DNA of 6,660 bases from an uncultured Fretibacterium sp. (GCA_905373185.1 CAJPSE010000094.1:1-6660); one strand, 5' to 3'; counted from the first letter of the stretch, positions 1 to 6,660 are shown. Numbers and translations: made by a program. Notes: generated by a model from the sequence alone, not told the origin.

Positions 1-386
1 CCCACCAGCTCCAGAAGCTCGTCCACGCGGCCCGCGATGCGCGCGGCGTCCCAGCCCGCGAGCTCCAGGGGGAATGCGACGTTTCCCGCCACGCTGCGGG
101 ACTCCAGCAGGTTGAACCCCTGAAAGATCATGCCGATGCCGCGCCGCGCACGGCGAAGCTCCGCGGGGGACAGGGCCGACAGGTCCACGCCGGCGACGGT
201 CACCCGGCCGGATGTCGGCCGCTCCAACAGATTGATCGTGCGCACCAGGGTGCTCTTGCCCGCTCCGCTCCGCCCGATGATGCCGTAGACGCACCCCTTG
301 CGTATCGACAGGCTCACCCCCCTGAGGGCGTGAAAGCACCCCCCCTCCGTGTCGAAATCCTTGCACACATTCTCCAGAACAATCAA
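1..386 (-). CDS. metN: Methionine ABC transporter ATP-binding protein MetN (N-terminal 128 codons; 3' part beyond window)
   Basis: ATPase subunit that powers uptake of methionine through a MetNIQ importer at the cytoplasmic face of the membrane. My translation of the minus strand begins [11 protein letters not shown] and contains the Walker A motif GRSGAGKST (residues 38-46), then the MetN-typical NLLERPTSG (52-60), the Q-loop segment [12 protein letters not shown] (83-94, Q89) and GNVAFPLEL (101-109). These stretches closely match remembered E. coli MetN. The signature motif, Walker B and C-terminal regulatory domain lie outside the window. The start is a TTG at 384-386, chosen because it gives the family-typical N-terminus and sits 8 bases after GAGGTG (395-400); no ATG fits in this frame. 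A SAM-I riboswitch and terminator lie directly upstream, which independently supports a methionine-transport role. A related amino-acid ABC ATPase is the alternative, but unlikely. Confidence 0.93.
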   Translation of the reverse strand, partial: MIVLENVCKDFDTEGGCFHALRGVSLSIRKGCVYGIIGRSGAGKSTLVRTINLLERPTSGRVTVAGVDLSALSPAELRRARRGIGMIFQGFNLLESRSVAGNVAFPLELAGWDAARIAGRVDELLELV

Positions 387-394
387 AACCCCTT

Positions 395-400
395 CACCTC
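395..400 (-). promoter_or_regulatory. Ribosome binding site of metN
   Basis: GAGGTG (followed by A) on the minus strand, complementary to the 16S anti-Shine-Dalgarno sequence and 8 bases before the TTG codon at 384-386. It decides the non-ATG start of metN. It lies downstream of the attenuator terminator, so control acts by termination rather than by hiding this site. Confidence 0.75.
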
Positions 401-428
401 TCCCATCCCGACGCCCGCGCCGAACACG

Positions 429-460
429 AAAAAAGCCCCCTCCGCGAGGAAGGGGGCTTT
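429..460 (-). terminator. Rho-independent attenuator terminator in the metN leader
   Basis: On the minus strand AAAGCCCCC (460-452) pairs with GGGGGCTTT (440-432), a 9-bp stem. It is extended by three further pairs (450-448 with 443-441) after a one-base bulge, closes on a 4-base loop, and is followed by six T residues (434-429). It lies between the riboswitch aptamer and the metN ribosome site, the standard place for an S-box attenuator. Confidence 0.93.
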
Positions 461-482
461 GTACGACGGACAAACTCCGCTG

Positions 483-497
483 CAAGCACCCATCATC
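483..497 (-). promoter_or_regulatory. Predicted antiterminator strand of the metN leader
   Basis: The minus-strand segment GATGATGGGTGCTTG (497-483) contains the 3' strand of aptamer helix P1 (497-491). It is complementary, with three mismatches and one bulge, to the 5' half of the terminator hairpin (461-446). With SAM bound it would be held in P1 and the terminator would form. Without SAM it can pair with the terminator's 5' strand and allow read-through into metN. The pairing is seen by eye; the switching mechanism is established for S-box RNAs. Confidence 0.7.
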
Positions 498-591
498 TCC
501 CAGGATATACCTGCAGGAATTGGCACCGTTTTGCTCTCGCAAGGGTTGCCGCGGCTTCATAGGGCCTTTCCCTCCACCGCTCTTGATGATG
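491..591 (-). ncRNA. SAM-I (S-box) riboswitch aptamer
   Basis: The minus strand reads like the SAM-I consensus throughout. P1 is CATCATC (591-585) with GATGATG (497-491). Next come AAGAG, GGTGGAGGGA (the kink-turn side), GGCCC, ATGAAGCC and GGCAACC. A P3 hairpin TTGC-GAGA-GCAA follows, then GGTGCCAATTCCTGCAG, and a P4 hairpin CAGG-TATAT-CCTG leading to GGGAGATGATG. The family binds S-adenosylmethionine and usually represses methionine and sulfur genes by transcription termination. Here it is followed by a terminator and metN, so this is a regulatory leader lowering methionine import when SAM is high. All core conserved blocks appear intact. Confidence 0.96.
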
Positions 592-619
592 TCGCAAGTC
601 CTATTCGATTGTAGTGCGT

Positions 620-648
620 ATAATACAGGCAGGAGCCCCCACTGTCAA
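620..648 (-). promoter_or_regulatory. Sigma-70-type promoter of the metN riboswitch leader
   Basis: Minus strand: perfect -35 TTGACA (648-643), a spacer of exactly 17 bases, and -10 TATTAT (625-620, five of six consensus). Transcription would start near 612-614, about 20 bases before riboswitch helix P1, giving a leader of roughly 225 bases before metN. Strong basal initiation fits a gene controlled by attenuation. Confidence 0.88.
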
Positions 649-668
649 GGGCCGCCCCACCGCGGCCC
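649..668 (-). repeat. GC-rich inverted repeat between the M42 peptidase stop and the metN promoter
   Basis: GGGCCGC (649-655) and GCGGCCC (662-668) form a perfect 7-bp inverted repeat with a 6-base loop. It starts 5 bases beyond the peptidase stop codon and abuts the -35 box of the metN promoter. There is no T-run after it on the minus strand, so it is not a canonical intrinsic terminator. It could protect the mRNA end, end transcription weakly, or be a protein site. Confidence 0.5.
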
Positions 669-672
669 CCAG

Positions 673-1728
673 CTAAGCTATCTCCGACTGGAGGTAGGCG
701 GCCAGGAGGCGGATAGACGCATCGACCGCGTCGCGGTGCGTCCGCTCGTAGTGGTGCGTCGCCTCCGTCCCGGGGCCGAAGCAGACCGCCCGCACGTCCC
801 TGCCGCTCCTCACCGCGACCGAGGCGTCCGAGGCATAGTTGATGTAGGCGTCTATCCGGTAGGGGATCCCCTCGTCGTCCGCCAGGCGCTTCAGCTGGAG
901 CACAGCCTCACGATCGTAGGGCAGGACACCGTCGCGCGACAGGATCGTCACAGCGTGCTCGCTCGACGCGCATCCCTCCGCCACCACGCCAACATCCACG
1001 GCCGCAGCCTCGACGGTCTTCGGGGGCATCACGGGGGTGCCGTGCCCGATCTCCTCGTAGTTACTGATGTAGAAATGCGTCGTGTGAGCGGGGGAAAGCC
1101 CCTGCTCCCGCATCGCCCTGACGGCCCCCAGCAGGATGGCGACCCCGACCTTGTCGTCCAGGAAGCGGGACTTCAGATATCCCGTCTCGGTCAGCTCGCT
1201 CCTGGGGTCGAAGAAGACCAGGTCCCCGCAGTGGATCCCCAACGCCTCCGTCTCCTCCTTGGAGTCCGTCCGGATATCCAGGCGAAGCTCCACATTGTCC
1301 AGGTCGTGCGCCTCGTCGCGTATGGCCTCGGCAAAGGCATGGCGCGCCGCATGGTCCGGGAGTACGGTTCCCCGATACTCCCTTCCCTCCAGGGTACGGA
1401 CGAAGCAGTTCTCCCCCGCGAAACTGCGCCAGTCGAAGCCCCCCAGCGGGAAGAGCCTCAGCCTGCCGTTCGGCTTGATCCGGCGCACCGTGGCGCCCAG
1501 GGTGTCCACGTGCGCGGAGACCACCCGGTGACGCTCGTCGTCGGCCCCCCTCCAGGCGGCGATGAGCGCCCCCTTGTTCGTCTCCTCGAAGGGAAGGCCC
1601 AGAGCCTCGAACTCGTGCGACACCCGCTGGATCGCCTCGACACAGTCCCCCGCGACGGATGGTATCGCCAGCAGCTCCAGAGTCAGGCTCACCGCGTAAT
1701 CCAGAATACGATCCATGTTGTACGACAA
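673..1728 (-). CDS. M42-family metallo-aminopeptidase / hydrolase
   Basis: Predicted cytoplasmic di-metal peptidase of family M42 (glutamyl aminopeptidase / CelM-like), 351 residues, normal for the family. Visible motifs: HVDTLG (H73 and D75), LDDKVG (D191, D192), YEEIGHG (E225 as likely catalytic base, E226 as metal ligand), AEG (E251), and HHYERTH near the C-terminus (H325 or H326 as last ligand). The set of likely ligands is complete. HVDTLGA, KPNGRL, the RGTVLP-like block and the GYERTH-like ending resemble the M42 subfamily described in the N-acetylglutaminylglutamine amide (NAGGN) osmoprotectant cassette, but its partner genes are absent here. The start is TTG at 1726-1728, with AAGGGG 8 bases upstream; ATG at 1714-1716 is possible but lacks a well-placed ribosome site. 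It lies after the secF terminator, so it is probably a separate unit. The substrate cannot be told from sequence. Confidence 0.88.
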   Translation of the reverse strand: MSYNMDRILDYAVSLTLELLAIPSVAGDCVEAIQRVSHEFEALGLPFEETNKGALIAAWRGADDERHRVVSAHVDTLGATVRRIKPNGRLRLFPLGGFDWRSFAGENCFVRTLEGREYRGTVLPDHAARHAFAEAIRDEAHDLDNVELRLDIRTDSKEETEALGIHCGDLVFFDPRSELTETGYLKSRFLDDKVGVAILLGAVRAMREQGLSPAHTTHFYISNYEEIGHGTPVMPPKTVEAAAVDVGVVAEGCASSEHAVTILSRDGVLPYDREAVLQLKRLADDEGIPYRIDAYINYASDASVAVRSGRDVRAVCFGPGTEATHHYERTHRDAVDASIRLLAAYLQSEIA

Positions 1729-1783
1729 GCTGCCAGCCCCTTCACACTGGGAGTTTTTCCACTCGGAACCTTTTCATGCCGAA

Positions 1784-1812
1784 AGTTTACCAGAAGACCG
1801 GCCTCCTGTCCG
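1784..1812 (-). promoter_or_regulatory. Possible extended -10 promoter of the M42 peptidase
   Basis: Minus strand CGGACA (1812-1807, four of six matches to the -35 consensus), a 17-base spacer, then TGG-TAAACT (1792-1784), an extended -10 with four of six matches. It begins immediately after the T-tract of the secF terminator and 55 bases before the peptidase start, where a promoter is needed. Matches are partial. Confidence 0.4.
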
Positions 1813-1813
1813 C

Positions 1814-1843
1814 AAAAAAAAGGACGACCCTTGCGGGCCGCCC
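1814..1843 (-). terminator. Rho-independent terminator after secF
   Basis: Minus strand GGGCGGCCC (1843-1835) pairs over 9 positions, two of them G-U, with GGGTCGTCC (1830-1822). It closes on a GCAA tetraloop of the GNRA type and is followed by eight T residues (1821-1814). It sits 30 bases past the secF stop and closes the yajC-secD-secF unit. Confidence 0.92.
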
Positions 1844-1873
1844 TCGATTCAAAAAGGACAAAAAGCTGCGGGA

Positions 1874-2728
1874 CTACTCCGGCTTCCGGAGCCACCACTC
1901 GATCAGAGCCCCTGTGGCGACGAAGATGGAGCTGTAGGTCCCCGCGACGATGCCCACGAGCATGGCGTAGCTGAAGGCGGCCAGCACGGGCCCTCCCCAG
2001 ACGCACAGGGCCGCGACGGGGAAGAGCGTCGTCAGCGTCGTGTTGATGGTCCGGGAGAGCGTCTGGTTCACGGACCGATTGACCAGCCCCACGATGCCGG
2101 CCTTCGGGAGGTCCCGCCAGTTCTCGCGTATGCGGTCCAGGATGATGATCGTGTTGTTCAGTGAGTAGCCCACGATCGTCAGGAGCGCCGCGATGAACGA
2201 GGAGGCGATCTCCATCTGGGTCAGGCTGAAGAAGCCCAGGGCGATCACCACGTCGTGCACCAGCGGGACAACGCTCACCACCGCGAAGCGGAACTGGAAG
2301 CGCACGGTGATGTAGATCAGGATGGCGACAAGGGCGATGGAGATGCCCACGATAGCCTGGTTGCGCAGCTCCCGCCCCACGACGGGGCCGACCTTCTCGA
2401 AGCCGATGACCTTCATGTCCGCGTACTTCTCCCGCAGGACCTTGACGACTTCCTCACGGCTCCCCTCCGTATCCTCGTTGGTGCGGATGATGATGCCCGC
2501 CTCGCCGAAGTTCTGGATCATCGCCCCCTTGGCCACGACGGCGGATACGACCTCACGGACCTCCGCCACGTCGGGCCGGGTCCCGAACTCCACCTGGATG
2601 ACGTTGCCGCCCGTGAAGTCGATGCCCAGGTTCAAGCCCCTGAAAAGCAGGAGCCCCAGGCTGAGGACGACCAGGACAAGGCTCAGGAGAAGCGCCGGTC
2701 TGCGGTATCCCATCAAATTGAAATTCAT
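1874..2728 (-). CDS. secF: Protein translocase subunit SecF
   Basis: Inner-membrane partner of SecD. The pair pulls exported proteins through SecYEG using the ion gradient. With ATG at 2726-2728 the protein has 284 residues, typical of a stand-alone SecF. It shows a first membrane segment (about 12-31), the GIDFTGGN motif (about 35-42) opening the periplasmic domain, then five membrane segments from about residue 125. These include GYSLNNTIIILDRIREN (187-203) and NQTLSRTINTTLTT (221-234, R226). GTG at 2735-2737 is rejected as start because it lies inside the Shine-Dalgarno TAGGAGGTG, which sits 8 bases before the ATG and overlaps the secD stop. Only 12 bases separate secD from secF, so translation is probably coupled. 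Odd point: N192 replaces the Asp usual in the GYSxND motif. Confidence 0.96.
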   Translation of the reverse strand: MNFNLMGYRRPALLLSLVLVVLSLGLLLFRGLNLGIDFTGGNVIQVEFGTRPDVAEVREVVSAVVAKGAMIQNFGEAGIIIRTNEDTEGSREEVVKVLREKYADMKVIGFEKVGPVVGRELRNQAIVGISIALVAILIYITVRFQFRFAVVSVVPLVHDVVIALGFFSLTQMEIASSFIAALLTIVGYSLNNTIIILDRIRENWRDLPKAGIVGLVNRSVNQTLSRTINTTLTTLFPVAALCVWGGPVLAAFSYAMLVGIVAGTYSSIFVATGALIEWWLRKPE

Positions 2729-2740
2729 CGCGTCCACCTC

Positions 2741-4150
2741 CTAACTGCGCCTCAGGGCGTTCTGCTTCCGGCTCATGAATATCTGGAGAAGCGCACGGGT
2801 CACGACGATGTTGGAGAACACGCTGGCCACGAGCCCGATGGAGAGCGTGACGCCGAAGCCGCGCACCGATCCGGAGCCGAAGTAGAAGAGGACGACGGCC
2901 GCGATCAGCGTCGTGATGTTCGAGTCGAGGATCGTCACGAGCGCCTTGCGGAAGCCCGAGTCCAGCGCCGCGAGGGAGGTCTTTCCGGCGCGCAGCTCCT
3001 CACGGATGCGCTCGTAGATCAGCACGTTCCCATCCACGGCCATGCCGATCGTCAGGATGATGCCCGCGATGCCGGGCAGGGTGAGCGTTGCGTTGAAGGC
3101 GATAAGCCCCGCGAAGACCAGGAGCATCGTCACGGCCAGAGCGACGTCCGCAGCAAGCCCCCGGAACTGATAGTAAATAAGCATGAAGACGAACACCATG
3201 CCCGCCCCAAAGAGGCCGGCCTGGAGTCCCTGACGGACGGAGTCCGCACCAAGGCTGGGGCCGACCGAACGGTTCTCGGCGATCTCGACCGCCACGGGCA
3301 GCGCGCCGGCCTTGAGCATGATGGCCAGGCGCGAGGCCTCGTCCGGCGAGAAGCGCCCCGTGATCTGCGCGTTGCCGCCCGAGATGCGGTCCTGGACGAC
3401 GGGCGCGGAGATCACCACGCCGTCCAACACGATGGCGATCTGCTTCCCCACCAGACGGCCCGTGGCCTCGTCGAAGAGCCGGGCCCCCTCGGAGTTGAAG
3501 GAAAGGGAGACCCCCATACGCCCCAGGCTGTCAGGGTTCACCGCGGCATCCTTGAGCTCCTTGCCGGAGAGCAGCACCTTGCCCAACAGGTAGTAGCGTC
3601 CTCCCTCCGTCCCCTCGCGCTCGTCCTCACTGGGGGCGACGATCGCCCCCTCCATTCCGGCTGCCCGGGCCGAGAAGTCCGCACTTGCATTGTTCCCAAG
3701 CTCCGCGACCGACCTCCAGCGCTCCTGGGCTCGGGCAAACTGCTCGTCGCTGTCGTAATTCTTCCTCTCGGGAGAGGGCGGAGGCGGGGCGCTGACGTCC
3801 AGCACCTCACGGAAGTCCAGCTGCGCGGTCTTTCCGATCAGTTCCAGAGCGGCGTTTGGGTCCTGAATGCCCGGCAGGTCGATGATGATCCTGTCCTGGC
3901 CGCTCTTCTGGATGATCGGCTCCGCAACACCGTACTGGTCCACGCGGTTGCGCAGCACGGCCAGCAGGCGGTCGATGCTGTCCTTCTCCACGGGGGCCTC
4001 CGGGGTATCCTTGGCCTGGAGGACGATATGGGCCCCGCCCTTCAGGTCGAGCCCCATATTGAGCCTCCCCACCACGGGCCACGCGTAGGCCAGCGCGGCC
4101 AGGACAACGATCACCACGACCCAAAGCCGCAGACGATCTCTACGAATCAT
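2741..4150 (-). CDS. secD: Protein translocase subunit SecD
   Basis: Membrane subunit of the SecDF-YajC complex. Its large periplasmic domain grips emerging substrates and its membrane part conducts the driving ions. It has 469 residues, with an N-terminal membrane segment (about 10-27), NMGLDLKGGAHIVL (31-44), and the periplasmic P1 region including DLPGIQDP (91-98). A proline- and charge-rich stretch (about 118-182) is followed by LLSGKELKDA (193-202). Five more membrane segments start at about 312. TIGMAVDGNVLIYERIREE (367-385) holds D373, the conserved membrane Asp matching T. thermophilus SecDF D340. The ATG at 4148-4150 follows GGGGG with about 6 bases between. It is co-oriented with yajC upstream and secF downstream. 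Confidence 0.97.
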   Translation of the reverse strand: MIRRDRLRLWVVVIVVLAALAYAWPVVGRLNMGLDLKGGAHIVLQAKDTPEAPVEKDSIDRLLAVLRNRVDQYGVAEPIIQKSGQDRIIIDLPGIQDPNAALELIGKTAQLDFREVLDVSAPPPPSPERKNYDSDEQFARAQERWRSVAELGNNASADFSARAAGMEGAIVAPSEDEREGTEGGRYYLLGKVLLSGKELKDAAVNPDSLGRMGVSLSFNSEGARLFDEATGRLVGKQIAIVLDGVVISAPVVQDRISGGNAQITGRFSPDEASRLAIMLKAGALPVAVEIAENRSVGPSLGADSVRQGLQAGLFGAGMVFVFMLIYYQFRGLAADVALAVTMLLVFAGLIAFNATLTLPGIAGIILTIGMAVDGNVLIYERIREELRAGKTSLAALDSGFRKALVTILDSNITTLIAAVVLFYFGSGSVRGFGVTLSIGLVASVFSNIVVTRALLQIFMSRKQNALRRS

Positions 4151-4176
4151 GCTTATCCCCCTGAATCCAGATTATC

Positions 4177-4201
4177 GCATCGCCCACATCACAGGCGATG
4201 C
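4177..4201 (-). repeat. Perfect 8-bp inverted repeat in the secD leader
   Basis: GCATCGCC (4177-4184) and GGCGATGC (4194-4201) are exact reverse complements around a 9-base loop, 27 bases before the secD start codon. No T-run follows on the minus strand, so it is not an intrinsic terminator. It could be an RNA hairpin in the yajC-secD transcript or an operator. Function unknown. Confidence 0.6.
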
Positions 4202-4249
4202 CGCAGAACGGGAACGAGGCCGCAGCACCGCGGCGGCCCCACTGCCCAA

Positions 4250-4276
4250 ATTTTTGCCTTTTCTGCCTTTTTTGCC
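4250..4276 (-). repeat. Three tandem 9-base units between yajC and secD
   Basis: On the plus strand three units end in GCC at a strict 9-base period (GCC at 4256, 4265 and 4274) with T-rich spacers. On the minus strand they read GGCAAAAAA, GGCAGAAAA, GGCAAAAAT. The surrounding gap (4151-4331) is visibly more A/T-rich here than the genes around it. No known protein site is recognised. Confidence 0.5.
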
Positions 4277-4331
4277 TAAAGACGTTTTGCATAAATATGC
4301 GTTTTCGTTCCGGTCGACGCTTCCCTAAACC

Positions 4332-4739
4332 TCAATCCTTGTCTTTGTCCTTGTCCTTCTTTTCCTCCGAGGCGGGCGCCGACGGAGTGACGACCCTCTT
4401 GGTCTGGACGGCGGACTTGAGGATGCGCACCCGCACGCCCTCCGCCAGCTCTATAAGGAACGTATCGTCGCGGACCTCCCGCACCGTGCCGAAGAACCCG
4501 CCGATCGTCACGATCTGGTCCCCACGGCCGATGCTCGAGATCATACTCTCCTGCTGCTTCTGACGCTTACGCTGGGGACGAATGATGAAGAAGTAGAAGA
4601 AGAGGACGAGTATCGCCAGGGGAAAGAGCATCCCCATCATGCTCTGAGCCCCTCCCGCCGCGCCGCCCTCGCCGCCAGCCGTACCTCCGCCGGGGGCTCC
4701 GCAGGGAGAAACCGCCGTCGTCGTAGCCTGATCCGCCAA
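4332..4739 (-). CDS. yajC: Preprotein translocase accessory subunit YajC
   Basis: Small single-span membrane protein that associates with SecD and SecF; its precise role is not settled. 135 residues: a glycine-rich N-terminus (14-31), one hydrophobic segment (about 37-53), the family hallmark FFIIRPQRKRQK (50-61), then a small soluble domain with GDQIVTIGGFFGTV (73-86) and VRILKSAVQTK (104-114). The C-terminus is a low-complexity acidic/basic tail of alternating Lys and Asp (128-135), written in the DNA as six-base repeats around 4335-4358. The start is TTG at 4737-4739, set by a strong AAGGAGG 8 bases upstream; no ATG fits. It is the first gene of the yajC-secD-secF order seen in many bacteria. 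Confidence 0.95.
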   Translation of the reverse strand: MADQATTTAVSPCGAPGGGTAGGEGGAAGGAQSMMGMLFPLAILVLFFYFFIIRPQRKRQKQQESMISSIGRGDQIVTIGGFFGTVREVRDDTFLIELAEGVRVRILKSAVQTKRVVTPSAPASEEKKDKDKDKD

Positions 4740-4745
4740 TGAGAT

Positions 4746-4755
4746 CTCCTCCTTA
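4746..4755 (-). promoter_or_regulatory. Ribosome binding site of yajC
   Basis: Minus strand AAGGAGGAGA, with AAGGAGG 8 bases ahead of the TTG codon at 4737-4739. This near-perfect Shine-Dalgarno site justifies the TTG start of yajC. Confidence 0.8.
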
Positions 4756-4877
4756 AGAACTTGAACTGAAAGACAAAACCGCTCCAGTCACAAAACTGCC
4801 CCTCGGCGGAAACACGAGCACCCGACGAGAGGCACAACTCGCAAAAAGGAAACGAAACTGAAGGAACGCAACTTTTG

Positions 4878-4886
4878 ATTATATCA
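4878..4886 (-). promoter_or_regulatory. Extended -10 promoter of the yajC-secD-secF unit
   Basis: Minus strand TGA-TATAAT (4886-4878): a perfect -10 hexamer (4883-4878) with the upstream TG of extended -10 promoters. The -35 position (GCGGCC at 17 bases) is poor, which extended -10 promoters tolerate. Transcription would start near 4871, giving an untranslated leader of about 130 bases before yajC. I see no known RNA element in that leader. Confidence 0.75.
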
Positions 4887-4943
4887 GATGCCCTGTCGCA
4901 GGCCGCCCGGATACGCCGGAGGCGACCTCGGGATGGGAACGCC

Positions 4944-5324
4944 CTACGCCTTCCAGGCCACGAACTCGATCTCGACCTGCGCGTCCTTCGGCAGCGCCTT
5001 GACGGCGACGAAGGAACGGGCCGGAGGATTCTCGCCGAAGTACCTCGAGTAGACCCCATTCACCGCGGCAAAGTTCGCCATATCCGTCGCGAAGACCGTG
5101 GTCTTCACCACGTCCTGCAGGGAATAGCCCGCACCCTCCAGGACCCCCTTCACGTTCTCCAGGACGCACACGGCCTGGTCCTCCACGGAGCCCGAGACCA
5201 TCTTCCCGGTCTTGGGCTCCAGGGGAATCTGCCCCGAGGCGAAGAGGAACTGCCCGGCCTGGACCGCCTGGCTGTAGGGCCCGATGGCCGCAGGGGCCTT
5301 GTCGGTGCTGACGATTTTTTTCAT
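4944..5324 (-). CDS. ridA: RidA family reactive intermediate (enamine/imine) deaminase
   Basis: Cytoplasmic trimeric YjgF/YER057c/UK114-family enzyme that hydrolyses reactive enamine/imine intermediates, such as 2-aminoacrylate released by PLP enzymes, to the keto acid and ammonia. 126 residues, the usual length. Family features: AIGPYSQAV (13-21), FLFASGQIPLEP (26-37), NPPARSFVAV (99-108) and AQVEIEFVAW (115-124). R103 in PARS matches the substrate-binding Arg105 of Salmonella RidA, and the E118/E120 pair is also present, so it should belong to the active subgroup. The cysteine that often follows PARS is Phe here. The ATG at 5322-5324 is chosen because GGAGG lies 8 bases upstream; TTG at 5337-5339 lies within that ribosome site and is rejected. 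It is 117 bases after eno with no clear terminator between. Confidence 0.94.
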   Translation of the reverse strand: MKKIVSTDKAPAAIGPYSQAVQAGQFLFASGQIPLEPKTGKMVSGSVEDQAVCVLENVKGVLEGAGYSLQDVVKTTVFATDMANFAAVNGVYSRYFGENPPARSFVAVKALPKDAQVEIEFVAWKA

Positions 5325-5441
5325 AAACTCACCCTCCAAAGATTAAGAAAACAAGTCAAAACATCATCGGGCGGCGCGGCCGCACTTGCAAACCCCACGG
5401 TCAAAGGGCCGGGTTCTACGTCCCCCGCAACGTCCTTTGGG

Positions 5442-6660
<1,219 letters not shown>

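Noticed and set aside
349..1974. A 541-codon open frame on the plus strand
   Set aside because: It runs antisense through the riboswitch, the M42 gene and the end of secF. Its translation is Arg/Pro/His-rich with no recognisable domain, as expected from the opposite strand of high-GC genes.
2729..2737. GTG start extending SecF by three residues
   Set aside because: This GTG is part of the Shine-Dalgarno sequence for the ATG at 2726-2728, so it cannot serve as the start with that site.
2255..4279. A 674-codon open frame on the plus strand
   Set aside because: It is antisense to secF and secD, very rich in Asp, His and Arg with no membrane segments or motifs. It is a compositional shadow of two well-supported genes.
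4890..4943. Terminator after ridA
   Set aside because: Only a 4-bp CGCC/GGCG stem with no T-run is visible; too weak to call.
5325..5339. TTG start extending RidA by five residues
   Set aside because: The TTG lies within the GGAGG ribosome site, and the ATG at 5322-5324 gives the standard RidA N-terminus.
5340..5441. Terminator and promoter between eno and ridA
   Set aside because: The GC-rich segment can form only a short hairpin (GCGGC/GCCGC) without an adjacent T-run. TTGACC and TTGACT occur but have no -10 box at proper spacing and distance, so neither element is called.

Overview
This window is high-GC bacterial DNA in which every supportable gene lies on the minus strand, so transcription runs from position 6660 towards 1. 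In transcription order the genes are: enolase (eno, 5' end cut off by the window edge), a RidA-type imine deaminase, yajC, secD, secF, an M42-family metallopeptidase, and the first 128 codons of metN, the ATPase of the methionine ABC importer. Coding density is high, and the long plus-strand reading frames are antisense shadows of these genes.

Region by region: 5442-6660 is eno. ridA (4944-5324) follows after 117 bases. The gap 4740-4943 carries an extended -10 promoter (4878-4886) for the yajC-secD-secF unit. secD and secF are only 12 bases apart, with the secF ribosome site overlapping the secD stop. yajC and secD are separated by a 178-181 base leader-like gap holding a 9-base tandem repeat and a perfect 8-base inverted repeat. 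The secF unit ends in a clear intrinsic terminator (1814-1843). The M42 peptidase then appears to have its own promoter. The 286-base gap 387-672 is a complete methionine regulatory leader: a near-consensus promoter, a SAM-I (S-box) riboswitch, an antiterminator strand, an intrinsic terminator, and the metN ribosome site.

Functionally, YajC, SecD and SecF form the accessory complex that helps SecYEG complete protein export using the proton or sodium gradient. Enolase and RidA are housekeeping metabolic enzymes. metN is predicted to be switched off when S-adenosylmethionine is plentiful, through riboswitch-controlled termination.

Organism: the riboswitch, several TTG starts with strong Shine-Dalgarno sites, separate secD and secF genes and high GC suggest a Firmicutes-like or Synergistota-like bacterium. 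This is a weak inference from style and gene content and no species can be named. I found no undescribed system. The most distinctive points are the fully readable S-box attenuator, an Asn in SecF where the proton-path Asp usually sits, and the M42 peptidase's resemblance to the subfamily found in an osmoprotectant cassette.
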